In this document: positions 42,682 to 53,684 of the stretch, in pieces
Layout of the letters: each line of letters starts with the position of its first letter
Numbering within the stretch: position 1 is the stretch's first letter
Assembly: GCA_028274465.1 (NCBI GenBank)
Contig: CM051456.1
Location: forward strand, 46,925,011 to 46,989,010
Reading direction: 5' to 3'
DNA length: 64,000 nucleotides
Source: Plantago ovata
Lineage: Eukaryota; Streptophyta; Magnoliopsida; Lamiales; Plantaginaceae
Program-made: the position numbers and the translations under genes
The notes under the pieces: generated by a model
Databases searched by the model: none
Seen by the model: the letters and a program-made list of their open reading frames with translations, nothing else
What the model was told of the DNA's origin: nothing

Positions 42682-43978
42682 TCAAGCGTAGAATCTCTGG
42701 AGGTTAGAAGTATTCCAAGGATTTTTCAATACCCTTCCCTCCATGTCTTGAAGCCGATAACTTCCGTTGGACCTCGCTTCAATTATCTTGTAGGGGCCTT
42801 CCCAATTGGGTTGCATCTTCCAACTTTGCCCAAGATGTCTGCTCTTCGGAGTACTAGGTCTCCAACTTGGAAGTCTCTTTCTCTTACGCCTTTGTTGTAG
42901 GTCTTTCGCGATAAGTGCTTGATATCTGAGGATATTGGCCAAGGCGTTGGTCCTCGATTCGCTGATTGTCTCGAGGTCGAAGAGTCTCTCCGTATGATTG
43001 TCCTCCGGTTGGTACCCTTGGATTCTGAGGGTTTCCACCGCCACTTCTGCATGTATGACCGCCTCGGACCCGTAAACTAGCGAGAAGGGAGTCTCTCTTG
43101 TAGCTGTCTTTTGAAGTAGTGCGGTATGCCCACACCACTCCATCAAGCTCGTCGACCCAGTCCCTGTTGGTAGCGAACCTCTTCTGCAAGTTGTTGACGA
43201 GGATTTTGTTGACGGCTTCTGTTTGTCCATTGGATTGAGGATGTCCCACAGAGGTATACCTCCTCTCAATCTTCATTTCCTTGCACCATTCATTGAATCT
43301 TTGGCCGCAAAATTGAGCACCATTATCCGAGATGAGGACCCTTGGCAAGCCAAATCGACACTGATGTTTCCCATACGAAGTTCATGACTCTTTGTTCGGT
43401 GATGGTAGAGACTGCCTCAACTTCCGCCCACTTGCTAAAGTATTCGACCGCAACGATGATGAAATTCTTTTGACCCGTACCTCTTGGGAAAGGGACCGAC
43501 TATGTCGATGCCCCATATGTCAAAAGGGCAAGTGATGGCGATGGGCATGAGAGGGTTCGCCGGGACGTTGATCAAATTGGCGTGCAATTGACACTCCCGC
43601 ACTTTCTCACAAATTGGGCAGCGTCTTCCCGAATAGTGGGCCAGTAGTATCCTTGTCGAATGACTTTTTGGGCGAGGGTCTTCCTCCGGCATGGTCGCCG
43701 CAACTTCCTCGATGCATCTCTCCGAGAAGTTTCTGAACTTCATGCTCGGCGACGCATCTCAAGTAGACTCCCTCGAAAGATCTTTTGTACAAGTAGTCTC
43801 CTTGCATGATGTATCGAGGAGCTTTCCCCTTGACTCTTCTGCTTCGGCCTTGTCTCGAGGAAGGCTTACTATTTTTGAGATATGTTGTTCTCTGCATCCA
43901 ATTCGGTTGATCGTCAATTGCCAGACGTTTGGCTTTGATGACCACAGAGATGATGCATTGATCCTCATGGAGTATCAC
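42682..43978 (-). pseudogene. Tat-like integrase, broken by frameshifts
   Basis: Pieces, read leftwards: the end of the RNase H/integrase linker with GDYLYKRSFEGVYLRC; the zinc-binding HHCC region HEVQKLLGEMHRGSCGDHAGG then CPICEKVRECQ in a second frame (43900-43580); the core with FDIWGIDIVGPFP (first Asp, about 43520), ISDNGAQFC (second Asp, about 43325) and GHPQSNGQTEAVN (Glu, about 43240); and the C-terminal NWEGPYKIIEARSNGSYRL ending at 42682. Frame changes occur near 43650, 43350-43430 and 43100. Despite very similar LTRs the coding region is not open, which may be decay or assembly error next to the gap. Confidence 0.8.
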
Positions 43979-44044
43979 ATTCCGGGTATCAACTCCTCCG
44001 GAGGCTGAAGCATACTTTGAATAGGAGCATCTGCCCTTTGAATT

Positions 44045-44144
44045 NNNNNNNNNNNNNNNNNNNNNNNNNNNNNNNNNNNNNNNNNNNNNNNNNNNNNNNN
44101 NNNNNNNNNNNNNNNNNNNNNNNNNNNNNNNNNNNNNNNNNNNN
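44045..44144. other. Assembly gap (100 N)
   Basis: Exactly 100 N. It falls where protease, RT and RNase H of the Tat-like element should be, so the true missing length is probably 2-3 kb. Confidence 0.95.
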
Positions 44145-44355
44145 CCGCAAGTGTGAGAGTGCGGATGCTTCGCATTTACGGGGCGAGTCTCATAATTGTT
44201 GTAATTATGGATGTCGTGTCCTGAGGGTTTCCTGGTAGGGGTGCTCGCTCACAGTTTGCAGAGAGGGGGGGCAGGAGTGCCACGGGTTCACTTCCGGATG
44301 TATAACAATTGCCGCCCGCGTATCATTCTCTCATCTCGTTCTGAGCTCGACACAC
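44145..44355. other. Unexplained sequence at the gap edge
   Basis: Follows the truncated gag C-terminus (CKFHKGKG half motif) but does not continue it in any frame. It contains G-runs and odd composition; I suspect low-quality gap-edge sequence. Confidence 0.4.
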
Positions 44356-45486
44356 TCACTGAGGTGTGCCCTTTCCCTTGTGAAACTTGCAAAATTTTTC
44401 GCCTAGTTCTTGTTCTAGGGTTTTCCTTATCGGGGGTGGCCACGAGACGTCTAGCTTCCTCGAGACTATATAGTTCAAGATGTCGGATCTTGGCCTATTC
44501 AAGTCTGTGTAGTTGCTATATCGTCTTGGGGCGACCTTCTGGGAGGAGACCTCCTGCTCTGAAATATTTCTTGAGGTTCCCTCCTTGATCAACGACAATT
44601 TTTGCTCTTCCTCTGCTTCCGGGTTTTGGGGGTCGAGGAGGTACTCCTTTTCTTTTTCTTTTTCTTTCCCTTTTTCCTTGGGAAGATTGGTTCTCACGGT
44701 GACCGTTCTTCGGAATTCCTCAGCTTCGAGGAAGTCCTTGCAAACTTTGGCAAGTTGTGCTTCGTTCTCTATACACGATGCTGAGAGTACATCTTGGAAT
44801 CTGATGTTGGTAGTGTTACCATACAAGTATTCCTTCCTCTCATTGATTGAGTGATCCTCGACTTGGAGGGCTGCTTCATGAAAGCGGTTGATGAAGTCCC
44901 TCAAGTCTTCGTTGTTTCTCTGGACAATTTCGGCCAAGTACCTCACCCGTCTCTTGGCGTTCATCACTTTCTCGAAACGCTTAGAAAACTCCTTACAGAG
45001 ATCTCTATATGATTTGATGGATCGGTGAGGGAGGCGCGACCACCATTTCATTGCTTCCCCGGAAAGGTTAGCCGGGAAAAGGAGTGCCTTAGTCCTTGAG
45101 TCATGACCGTAGGCATCCATTTTAGTGCCAAATCTTACCAAGTAGTCCTTTGGACAACTTGTTCCATCATAGCTTTCGAAGGTGGGAAAGCCTCTTTCAA
45201 TCTTGGCTTGGTGGTTCCTGATCTCATCGCACAAAGGGCTCGGATCTTGGTCTTGCTCTCTCTCTTGGACAGTTCCACGAAGAGTCTCTATCTGAGCATC
45301 AAGTGCGGATTTCCTCGCGTTGAGTTCCTCCAGAGTGAGCCTCCTCCCCGTGGTCGGATCGACCAGGGGGGTTACCTCAGCTACTGTTCTCAATGCTTGA
45401 TTCTCTTCTACCGCTTCTTGTTGGTTTTGAGGAGTTACCTGGTTGGGGGTAACTTGATTGGGGGGCGCGGGTGGTGTAGCGACCAC
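44356..45486 (-). CDS. Tat-like Gag, main part
   Basis: A 376-codon frame. A Retrotrans_gag capsid domain spans about residues 100-245 (FESYDGTSCPKDYLVRFGTKM, FPANLSGEAMKWWSRLPHRSI, NEDLRDFINRFHEAAL). A Lys/Glu-rich stretch follows, then a region ending in the half zinc motif CKFHKGKG. The frame stops at 44356, two hundred bases before the gap; the expected continuation into a protease is not seen. The N-terminal partner is in an overlapping frame (46235-45435), so one base change near 45490 has split the protein. Gag would form the particle of the element. Confidence 0.8.
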   Translation of the reverse strand: MVATPPAPPNQVTPNQVTPQNQQEAVEENQALRTVAEVTPLVDPTTGRRLTLEELNARKSALDAQIETLRGTVQEREQDQDPSPLCDEIRNHQAKIERGFPTFESYDGTSCPKDYLVRFGTKMDAYGHDSRTKALLFPANLSGEAMKWWSRLPHRSIKSYRDLCKEFSKRFEKVMNAKRRVRYLAEIVQRNNEDLRDFINRFHEAALQVEDHSINERKEYLYGNTTNIRFQDVLSASCIENEAQLAKVCKDFLEAEEFRRTVTVRTNLPKEKGKEKEKEKEYLLDPQNPEAEEEQKLSLIKEGTSRNISEQEVSSQKVAPRRYSNYTDLNRPRSDILNYIVSRKLDVSWPPPIRKTLEQELGEKFCKFHKGKGTPQ

Positions 45487-46235
45487 CTGAGCTCTATTTC
45501 TTGCTGTGCTACATTTTGCAATGAAGCCCGTATTCTTCTATCAATCAGGTCTCTCAAATCATCCGGGGCACCTTGTGGTCCTAACCTCGATTGGATTCTT
45601 GATGGTCCGAGTCGAGATTGGATCGGCCTGGTGTTGGCTCTTGAATGTGCTTCATCTTGGGCAACAGGTGCTCTTCCCTGAGATTGACGAGGAGCGACTA
45701 ATGTGGCTCGAGGTTGCTCTTGCACCGGTGCTTGTGGTTCTACTGGAGCTTGTATCTCGGTATTAACCCTAATAGCCTCATTTCCTCCGACGTATCCTTG
45801 TAAAGTAAGAAGGAATAGACCGTATTGAGCTTCGCCCATCCCGAAATCTGATGGTCGGACGACACGTCCATCAGGAAGGGTGAAGGTCAATGCGGCCGGT
45901 TGAGGAGGATTCACTGCCACGGGAGGTTGGTTGATTGCTACCGGATGAGGCTGCCCCCTAGACTCGGCGTTGTTTGCGACCCTCAAAGCTCCATAGGCGT
46001 TTCCTACCGGGACTCCTTGCGGGTTATTTTCCCCGGATGTCTCATTTTGGGAGTGAGTGACATTAGTAAATGCCCCCTCCGTGTACTCTCGATTCCTTGC
46101 AACATTGTTATTTCTCGGCTCCCTCGGAACACCCTCCGTTCCTCCTCCGCGACCGTTATTAGAGGGACGGCCTCTAGGTCGAGGAGGATTTGTGGGTGGT
46201 GCATTAGCAAGACGGTTGCTTCTTCTGGGAGGCAT
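45435..46235 (-). CDS. Tat-like Gag N-terminal extension
   Basis: Starts at ATG 46235 (MPPRRSNRLANAPPTNPPRPRGR), 87 bases after the primer site. Basic, Pro/Asn/Gly-rich and low complexity, with an internal duplication (IQSRLGPSRIQSRLGPQG) and a final segment DDLRDLIDRRIRASLQNVAQQE that continues naturally into the next gag frame. The last residues before 45435 are in the wrong frame. It is the N-terminus of Gag, typical of Tat-type elements, split by a frameshift. Confidence 0.75.
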   Translation of the reverse strand: MPPRRSNRLANAPPTNPPRPRGRPSNNGRGGGTEGVPREPRNNNVARNREYTEGAFTNVTHSQNETSGENNPQGVPVGNAYGALRVANNAESRGQPHPVAINQPPVAVNPPQPAALTFTLPDGRVVRPSDFGMGEAQYGLFLLTLQGYVGGNEAIRVNTEIQAPVEPQAPVQEQPRATLVAPRQSQGRAPVAQDEAHSRANTRPIQSRLGPSRIQSRLGPQGAPDDLRDLIDRRIRASLQNVAQQEIELRWSLHHPRPPIKLPPTR

Positions 46236-46302
46236 ATTCGTGAAGTGTCACGAGGAGGAAAGTGGCTCGACCAGGAGGGCAAGGAATGACCTTTTGTGTC
46301 GA

Positions 46303-46320
46303 TTCCCACAGACGGCGCCA
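46303..46320 (-). other. Primer-binding site of the Tat-like element
   Basis: The minus strand reads TGGCGCCGTCTGTGGGAA two bases inside the 5' LTR, matching the usual PBS position. The cognate tRNA is not certain from sequence alone. Confidence 0.75.
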
Positions 46321-46322
46321 AA

Positions 46323-47076
46323 TGTTGAAGGGTAATTCGTGCTTCTTTCTAAGTTCGCAATGAGTCGCTATTCTAGGTCTTTCTAGTTCTTCTTGTAGTG
46401 TCCCTCTGAGATAGGAAATGAGCCTTCTTGTAGCTTCCTCGTACCTGAAATAGACTAGAGGGGGGGGGGTTAATGTCTCTTGCCCGGTCTGTAAGGTATC
46501 AGACCGGAGAGGCGACTTTACGAGTAGGGAGTTGTGAGGCTTCCCTAGTAAGAGTAGTGAAAGTGGTGCTCGGGTGACGTAGTTAATGCTTACTGTTGGA
46601 GAGTAAATGAGGGCCTTTTATACTTGAGACCTTTCATCTTCAGGTCATGTAGGATCACGCCACGTGTACGGCCAGGATTGAGGCCTTCCTCGGCCCAGGC
46701 CCATTAAGGAGGTCCGTGGGCCTTGGCCCAGGAGAGTAACCATGGTTGGTCGCTCTGTGGTCCTCGTGCCTTCCTTGTGCGTGGGTGATGCGAGTAGTGT
46801 CCTGCTCAGTTTCTGTCAAGGAGCGTTACCTTGAGGTAAGGCCTCCTCGAGCCCGAGAGAGATGCTCCTCGAGCCCCCTGGCAGCTTTGTCCTTGAGAGG
46901 AGCTTATTTTGAGGGTTGTCCTCCCAGTGATGGTCGGACCCTATGTTGGTCGATCCACACCTTAGTGACATACTTGGGTGTGGTTGTGCCCCTTGAGGGA
47001 CGGCCTATGATGCTTTGTCGCGCTCTTAGACCGCTCCAGTTCGTACATGCGGACTGGACATATTTCAACCCTAACA
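46323..47076 (-). repeat. Tat-like element 5' LTR
   Basis: The 754-bp LTR differs from 35858-36615 by one G-run indel and about five substitutions seen by eye. The outer end is CCCTAACA, followed by target duplication ACAAG. Confidence 0.95.
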
Positions 47077-47081
47077 ACAAG

Positions 47082-49839
47082 GTCTCACCTACCTTCCCAG
47101 TCATGTATGGACTAAAAATATGCTATATCCTTGAACATTTCGAGATTCAGCTGAGAAACCCATTGCCGATTAAGAAATCAGTATGCAATGTGGGAAGAGC
47201 CTTCTACAAGAAAAATGGACCTAAGCTTGCTGACAAGAAATCAAAGAAGACAACAGTTGCAAATGTTGTCAGCACAAGTCAGCAAGAAAGGTATACAACA
47301 GCTTCAGATGTTGTCACCACTAGTCAGCAAGACAAAGACTCCAACAGCTGAAAAAGTTGTTGATGAAACTGCTGTAGATGGTGATCAACAAGATAAGTGT
47401 ACAACAGTCGTTGCTGAAAATGCAACTACTGCAGATGCTGCTGCTGGAGAGAAACTGGAAAAATCTAAGAAGAAAAAGAGGAAAGTTGATGATGACACTC
47501 AAACTGCAACGTCATCAGCTGACCCCATCCCTAAGAAGAAACGGATAAAGAACCCAAGAAAGAAAACACTGGCTCGCAAGTCAGTTCCAATTGTCCATGA
47601 TCTTTCGGATGATACTCCAGTAGTTGTTGAAACACAAGATACTCCAGTAGATGTTGATGAAGTGCTTATAGAAGCCTACATCAATGTTGAAGTGTTTGTA
47701 GAAGCCTTCAACAATCAACTAAATGTTGGTACATCTGCTGAGTTAAGACCACAAGGCAGTGGAAACGAAATTCCTGCCCCAATGCCAGATCTACATCGTA
47801 GATAATCTAGATGATCAGACTCTGCAACCAGCAAGTGATATTACTGATGATCTGAGAAACGCGGCACTTGCTGATGCTGCTGAAAAGATGGTTGATGAAC
47901 AAGCAATTCATCAAGTTGCTGAAACTGCAGTTACTGAGACTGTGATTGCTGAAGAACCAGTTGCTGAGACTACAATGGTTCAAGTCCCAGAGGTTGCTGA
48001 AACACCACAAGAGACACTATTCGACGATGCATCTCGTAATGCTGAGAATACTGAACCTAGTTCACTGAAAACCCATTGACAAAGTTCAGCTGGTGCTGAC
48101 AGAACTGAGCCAGCAAATGGATTTGGAGATTGAAGACAACTCCAACAAATCAGTAGATGTTTTATGACCAGCAGTGAACTAAAAGGTCAAGATGTCTCTT
48201 CTCAACTTGTCATTTCAGAGACAAGGGAGATTGCTGAATCTGCACAGCCTTCTCAATTAGAGCAAGAGAAGAAGTCTGATGAAGAACAAGTCCCAGATAT
48301 TGAAGAAGTTGTCGTTGCTGAAAGGACTGAGTCACCACCTGCCCTTCTTCAGCAGGTAGTTAACTCAGACATAAGCAAAAATTCACTATCTGAAACTCAT
48401 TCTTTTGCTAATATAATGATTTCATTACAGACTTCTCAAGATACAAGTCAGAAGGTTGCTGAAACTTCTGCACCAGAATCCACAGCTCCTGTTCAGCAGG
48501 TAGATGAAGTTTTTGGTAATTCAACTAAGTTTGAAAACTTGGTGCGTGTATCTAACTTAAACTTATTTCAGAATGAACAATTCAAGGATGCTTCTCAAGC
48601 TCCTGAAGCAATGGAAATAGTACCAGCACAACAAAGTGTGCAACATGAGCTTGCTGAATCTCAGCAGGTAAATCATGTTCCATCTTTTGACTCTAAAACT
48701 ATTCTCCAAAACTTTCCAGAACTTAGTTTTATTCTTTTTCAGGCTCAAAAGGAGACCACTGAAGTGGTTCACATCACTGAAAATCTGAAAGTAAGTTCAG
48801 AGGAACTTTACTCAGACTTCAAGAGAACTACCTTGACCAGAGTTGCTAAATCTGTCAACAATTGGCAAAGGTACAGAAGGATGGACTTCTCTGATCTTCA
48901 CCTTCATCTGTCCAACGAGAAAAAGAGACTTTCTCTGCTGAAACTCGAGACGTTTGTGCACTCCATACTTCCAGAAGAGTTGACATATTCTCAGCTCATG
49001 AGCTCAAGTCTTATTGCTCTAATCAGAGAGAATATGAAAGCCAAATTCAAGAGTGCCTCTCCATCTGAACAAGCTGTGATGCTCAAGGGTTCCTTTGTAC
49101 CCGTGGTGGCTGATCCCCACAAAATCAATGAAGAAGAGGAAGTGACAAGTGTAGCAATGTACAAACATCTTGAGTTGGTCATACTGACGGACGATGATGA
49201 AGAAGAAGAAGATGAGAACATTCCCAAATATCCAAGTGATGATGAATGAAAAGATTCTAAGGACAAAAAGGATGACGATAATGATAATCAAGGTCCTAGT
49301 CCTGATGCTGGTGGACTTAAACTGACAGTTGCTGAGACTGAACGTCATGATACTGAAAATCAGCAAGCTGATCACACAACAAGTCAGCAACAAGAATCCA
49401 ATCCTGCTCCTGCTGAGACAAGTACTCAAGCAACTGAACAAGTTGCTGAAACTGAAGAAGAGTACGCCAGAAAGCATGCTGAAAGGAAATTAGGCAAAAG
49501 TAAGCTTTCTGATGCCGAGTTAAATTCACTCGATGCCAAGGTCACTGAGCCAAACCTTGATGATGAAGAAATGGATGAAGATTATCAAAGAGCACTTCAA
49601 AACAGTCTAAAGATTCATGCAAGGCATACGCAGAATCTAGACATTGCTCAATCTTCAAGAGTGAAGCACACGGAAGTCCCCTCCCTTCCACTTACTACTG
49701 GTGAAACTCCAGTTGTTGAGTCTCAAGAGTTTCCCTCAGCAACCACTCAACCCAAAGTGAATGAAGCTACAGATTTAGGAACCAAGGTTGCTGGCCTTGA
49801 TGAATCCGATGACAAAGAAGATCTCTCAGCAAACCAGTT
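47082..49839 (+). pseudogene. SIRE-like env-position ORF, copy 1, middle part
   Basis: Continues from 35857. First frame: FPVMYGLKICYILEHFEIQL...AFYKKNG (to 47349). Then shifted frames at 47340-47805 (Lys-rich NLS-like KKKKRKVDDD, KKKRIKNPRKK) and 47800-48079. Finally one frame runs from 48164 to the Copia 3 breakpoint, with a single TGA at 49247. The protein is Gln/Glu/Ala-rich with many VAET/QQ repeats and an acidic DDDEEEEDE run. Three 72-75 base segments (48356-48430, 48500-48571, 48668-48742) have GT..AG ends and may be introns. Function unknown. Confidence 0.6.
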
Positions 49840-49899
49840 GCATCAGTGCCCACTGATAATGTTCGTGTTACATGAAGCCAGAAAAGAAAAGCACCAGAA

Positions 49900-51582
49900 C
49901 CAGTCGAGCTCCGTAGGTCGAAGAGGATCCTAAAAGGACCTCAGAAGCAAAGCTTTATGATAGAAGACATCAGTGTACTTGATGTCGGCTTATCAGATCG
50001 GGAAGATCCCGAGACCTACAAAGAGGCAATAATTTTATATTGACTCAGACAAATGGCAAGAGGCCATGGAATTGGAAATGGACTCCATGTACCTGAACCA
50101 AGTTTGGAACTTGGTAGACTTGCCCCAAGGGATTAGACCTATTGGGTGCAAATGGGTCTTTAAACGAAAGACAGATTCCGATGGCAAGGTACAAACGCAC
50201 AAGGCTAGACTTGTGGCGAAAGGGTACACGCAAAGGTATGGCATCGATTACGATGAAACCTTTTCACCGGTAGAAAAATTGAAGTCCATTCGAATTCTAC
50301 TTGCGATAGCTGCCTATTATGATTATGAGATCTGGCAGATGGATGTAAAGACTGCCTTCCTCAATGGCAACCTTGAGGAAGAGGTCTATATGGTACAGCC
50401 GGAAGGTTTTATTAGTAAAACCAGGCCAACTGCTGTATGCAAATTACATAGATCCATCTATGGGCTAAAGCAAACGTCTAGGAGCTGGAATATCCGCTTT
50501 GATGAAGCTGTCAAATCGTTTGACTTCATCAGAAGCAAGGAAGATCCCTGTGTCTACACTAGGCACAGCGACAAGGGAGTCGTTTTCATGATCATCTATG
50601 TTGATGAAATTTTGATCATGGGAAACAATGTCTCTATGCTAGAAGAGACTAAAGTTTGGTTATCAAGTACCTTTTCAATGAACGACTTGGGTGAAGCGAA
50701 CTACATCCTAGGGATCAAGATCTATAGAGATAGATCCAAGAGGATGTTAGGATTAACATAGTCCACCTACATCGATAAAATACTGAAGCGTTATAAGATG
50801 GACGACTCAAAGAGAGGCTTTCTCCCAGTTAGGCATGGGATTGTCTTATCAGTTAAGGATGGTCCTAAAACTGATGAAGAAAGAAATGCAATGAGTCGTG
50901 TGCCCTATGCTTCGGCAGTAGGGTCTATAATGTATGCAATGAATTGCAGAAGGCCCGATTTGGCATATGCGCTTAGTGTCAATTGTCGACACCAACAGAA
51001 TCCAGGAGTACCTCACTGGACTGTTGTAAAGAACATTCTTAAGTACCTTCGACGGACTAAAGAGATGTTCTTGGTGTTTGGTGGAGAACCAGAATTAAAG
51101 ATGTCTGGGTATGTCGACGCTGGATTTGAATCAGATCCTGATGACTTTAAGTCCAGACAGGATACGTATTCAAATTGAACGGAGGAGCTATCTGTTGGAA
51201 GAGTTCTAAGCAAGCCACAATTGCTGACTCATCCACAGAAGCCGAGTACATTGTTGCATCAGAAGCATCGAAAGAAGCTGTCTGGATGTTAGAGTTCTTG
51301 AAGGAATTGAGGGTTGTTCCTGCTCCTAGTCCAATAACGATTTATTGTGACAATACGGGCGCCGTCACTCAAGCTAAGGAGCCTAGATCTACAAACAAGA
51401 ACAAACATGTACTTAGAAAGTATCACGTTATACGTGAGATTATTGATAGAGGAGAAGTTAGTATAGAACGTGTCTCTACCACGGACAACGTGGCAGATCC
51501 TTTCACCAAGGTCTTATCAGTGGAAGTCCACTTAAGACATTATGCTAATCTGGGTATTAAGCATAAAGGTGACTGGCTCTAG
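49900..51582 (+). pseudogene. Copia 3 reverse transcriptase-RNase H
   Basis: The RT core at 50066-50758 contains GCKWVFKRKTD, QMDVKTAFLNG, YGLKQTSRSW and YVDEILIMG: the second catalytic Asp of YVDD is changed to Glu. The frame is interrupted by one extra base at about 50035, TAG at 50759 (Copia 2 has CAG here), and one missing base at about 51155. RNase H follows (51175-51582: STEAEYIVASEAS, CDNTGAVTQAKEPRS), ending NLGIKHKGDWL 14 bases before the LTR. Non-functional by both frame breaks and the YVDE change. Confidence 0.9.
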
Positions 51583-51584
51583 TC

Positions 51585-51596
51585 CAAGTGGGAGAT
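51585..51596 (+). other. Polypurine tract of Copia 3
   Basis: AAGTGGGAGAT stands immediately before the LTR start TGATAG. The same tract is in Copia 2 (25815-25826, reverse). Confidence 0.8.
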
Positions 51597-53684
51597 TGAT
51601 AGTGTATATGTCCTAGAGACAGTCCTTATTAAGGGCATGCAACCCTTATAGAGGGCATATATGTACTATTACACAGGTCAACGTAATATAATATATGTGT
51701 GTTGTTTGACTATTGAGTATTTCTTTCATATTTATATTACACCAGGCATGCAGCATGTCATATCTCTATTTCTGTCTGTATTCATATTAAACATGTCCCC
51801 TCGGATAGATGACCGGTCACACAGATAGTGAGAGTTGTATGAGTTATCATCTATCCCAAACTCTCCCTAGTCAAGGTTCATCTCGGATGTAGGGGTCTGA
51901 ATGAACCAGCTGAGACTAGTATGCGTGGAGGTTATACTTGTTGGAGGAAGTGTGAGCCGATCCCACGCCCACGGAACGGATTGTTGGACAATCAAGAAAC
52001 GTTCCCATAACTGCGCATACTTGTTCTAAGGATGATTACCGAACAATGGAAGTACCCACCGGACACTCCCATCGATGTATACTCTACACCGAAGTGTCTA
52101 TGGGAACCGGTAAGTTGTCGAAGTGATGCCAGTCGTCCTTTGGACTTACAGGACTTTATCATCACATTTGTTGCCCCATATCCTTGGTGGACCCGTCGAT
52201 GTCAACTCTAAATAAGCAGTTGACCTAAGACACGATCTAGAATTATGGCTACATACAAATGGGGATGGTAAGTGTTTTTGTGAAGGATTCATCTCTCATG
52301 TGTAGCATAGGAGAGTACTGCTCATAGTCGTCATAGTTGTGTTGGTAAAGTCACTAGCCAGTGCATCGATATATTATGATAGTCATAAGTATATCTTCGT
52401 AACCAAGAAACTCCCTGAGACGCCCGTGGATGTATTATTGGGATAGACACATCATCGATCCTAGATGCATTCGAGTCAGTCAGATGAAGGGACGTTACCA
52501 TCTTACTTCGCAACGAAAGGGTTTGCTTTGAGAAACCTCTCAAACGTCCTCATGTATTAATATTGCAAATGGAACCGTCTAGTAATTCCATTTTGCCTAG
52601 TCTAGGACTTGCTTAATACAATGAAGCCCTATGGGTCACACTATATGGTGATTCAGCTTATCAGAATATCCTTGAAAGTGGAATCGCAATTGATTTGGAA
52701 TTAATTGTGATTGATGGATTATAATTGATTTGGAATTAATTATAATATTTATTGGCTCAATTAATGATTTGGAATTATTAATTGAATTGGCTAATTAATT
52801 GTATTTTATGTAAATACAATTAAAGATTATGTTTTAGAAATATAATAGAGCTTTTATTTGAAAGGATATGTTAATTTAGAATTAACATATGCACATGGGC
52901 AAAATCTACTTGGAGTTTGAATTGCCTTAGAACTATATGTGGGTACCAAAATCGGGACCCACCTATTACCCCTGGGAGCGCGCGCGCGCGCAGATGGTAT
53001 AGGGGAAGGAGTTCGACTCCTTCCTCTATTAGAAGCCCAAGGGATAAGTTAGATTTTCCTGATTGAGTTTTAATTTGATTGGGAATGAATCTAGACTTGA
53101 AATTTGTTTCCTAGTGCAATAAGAATTAGATTCTTATTCCTTTACGAAGTCTAATTGCTTATGCTTTAGGCTTCTATTGACTACTATATATAGTAGACTA
53201 TTAGAGAGCTTTTGATATAGTTTTTCATACAGTTGAATAGATATTCACACAGTTGAATACCCAGTTTTCTTAGAGAAAATAAAAAGCTCTCCCCTACCTC
53301 TCCATACTAGCCACGCACGCCACCCCTCTCACCGGAGGAAAACCGCCGCCCCATCTTCTTGGTCATACAAAGAATATCCTAGCATTCTTCCGATAGGTTG
53401 TTCATCCGTGGATACCAAGGTTGAGGTTCTAGGAGCTGGAAACTAACTTATATTGTCTTGCAGATAATCAAAGTATTGCAGATATCTTCGACTTCGACGA
53501 AGGAGAAGATTCACCGGATTATTACGAAGACTTGGAAGCTGCTTGCTTTTGGAGTACGGTTAGTCTTCTAATTGACGTGTTTAAATATATACGGCATATA
53601 CATAATCAATTAACCTGCATGTTAAGAAAATTTTTGAAATTTCGCTGCGTACCCTAGGGGTAACTCTGACCGTATTTTCTTACA
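51597..53684 (+). repeat. Copia 3 3' LTR
   Basis: The 2088-bp LTR starts TGATAGTGTATATG and ends TTTTCTTACA. The (CG)n tract lies at about 52979-52990, the GGAAGGAGT/ACTCCTTCC hairpin at about 53005-53027, and the palindromic TATA box at 53181-53196, as in the other copies. Confidence 0.95.
53181..53196 (+). promoter_or_regulatory. TATA box of the Copia LTR promoter
   Basis: The TATA box lies in a 16-base perfect palindrome CTACTATATATAGTAG, conserved in the Copia 2 LTRs (24205-24220 and about 31963-31978). Confidence 0.65.

Larger units (their letters stand above)
35858..47076 (-). mobile_element. Tat-like Ty3/gypsy element with antisense auxiliary gene
   Basis: A complete element: LTRs 35858-36615 and 46323-47076, flanked by a perfect target duplication ACAAG (35853-35857 and 47077-47081). 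On the minus strand it carries gag (46235-44356) and integrase (43978-42682); protease, RT and RNase H are absent and may lie in the 100-N gap at 44045-44144. Between integrase and 3' LTR is a plus-strand intron-containing auxiliary gene (37.7-42.1 kb) and a 137-bp tandem repeat. Antisense extra ORFs at this place are known from Tat/Retand-type plant elements. Confidence 0.9.
49840..53684 (+). mobile_element. Copia 3, 5'-truncated copy of the Copia 1/2 family
   Basis: Plus-strand fragment starting in the integrase-RT linker (homology to Copia 2 begins about 49840, equivalent to 27585) and ending with a full 3' LTR. The 5' LTR, gag and integrase are absent. The left junction lies inside the SIRE-like ORF without a target duplication, consistent with deletion of the 5' half after insertion. 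The right end is a clean LTR terminus at 53684. Confidence 0.85.

Noticed and set aside
44145-44355. Host gene fragment between gag and the gap
   Set aside because: No ORF continuity, odd composition, next to an N-gap; more likely poor sequence.
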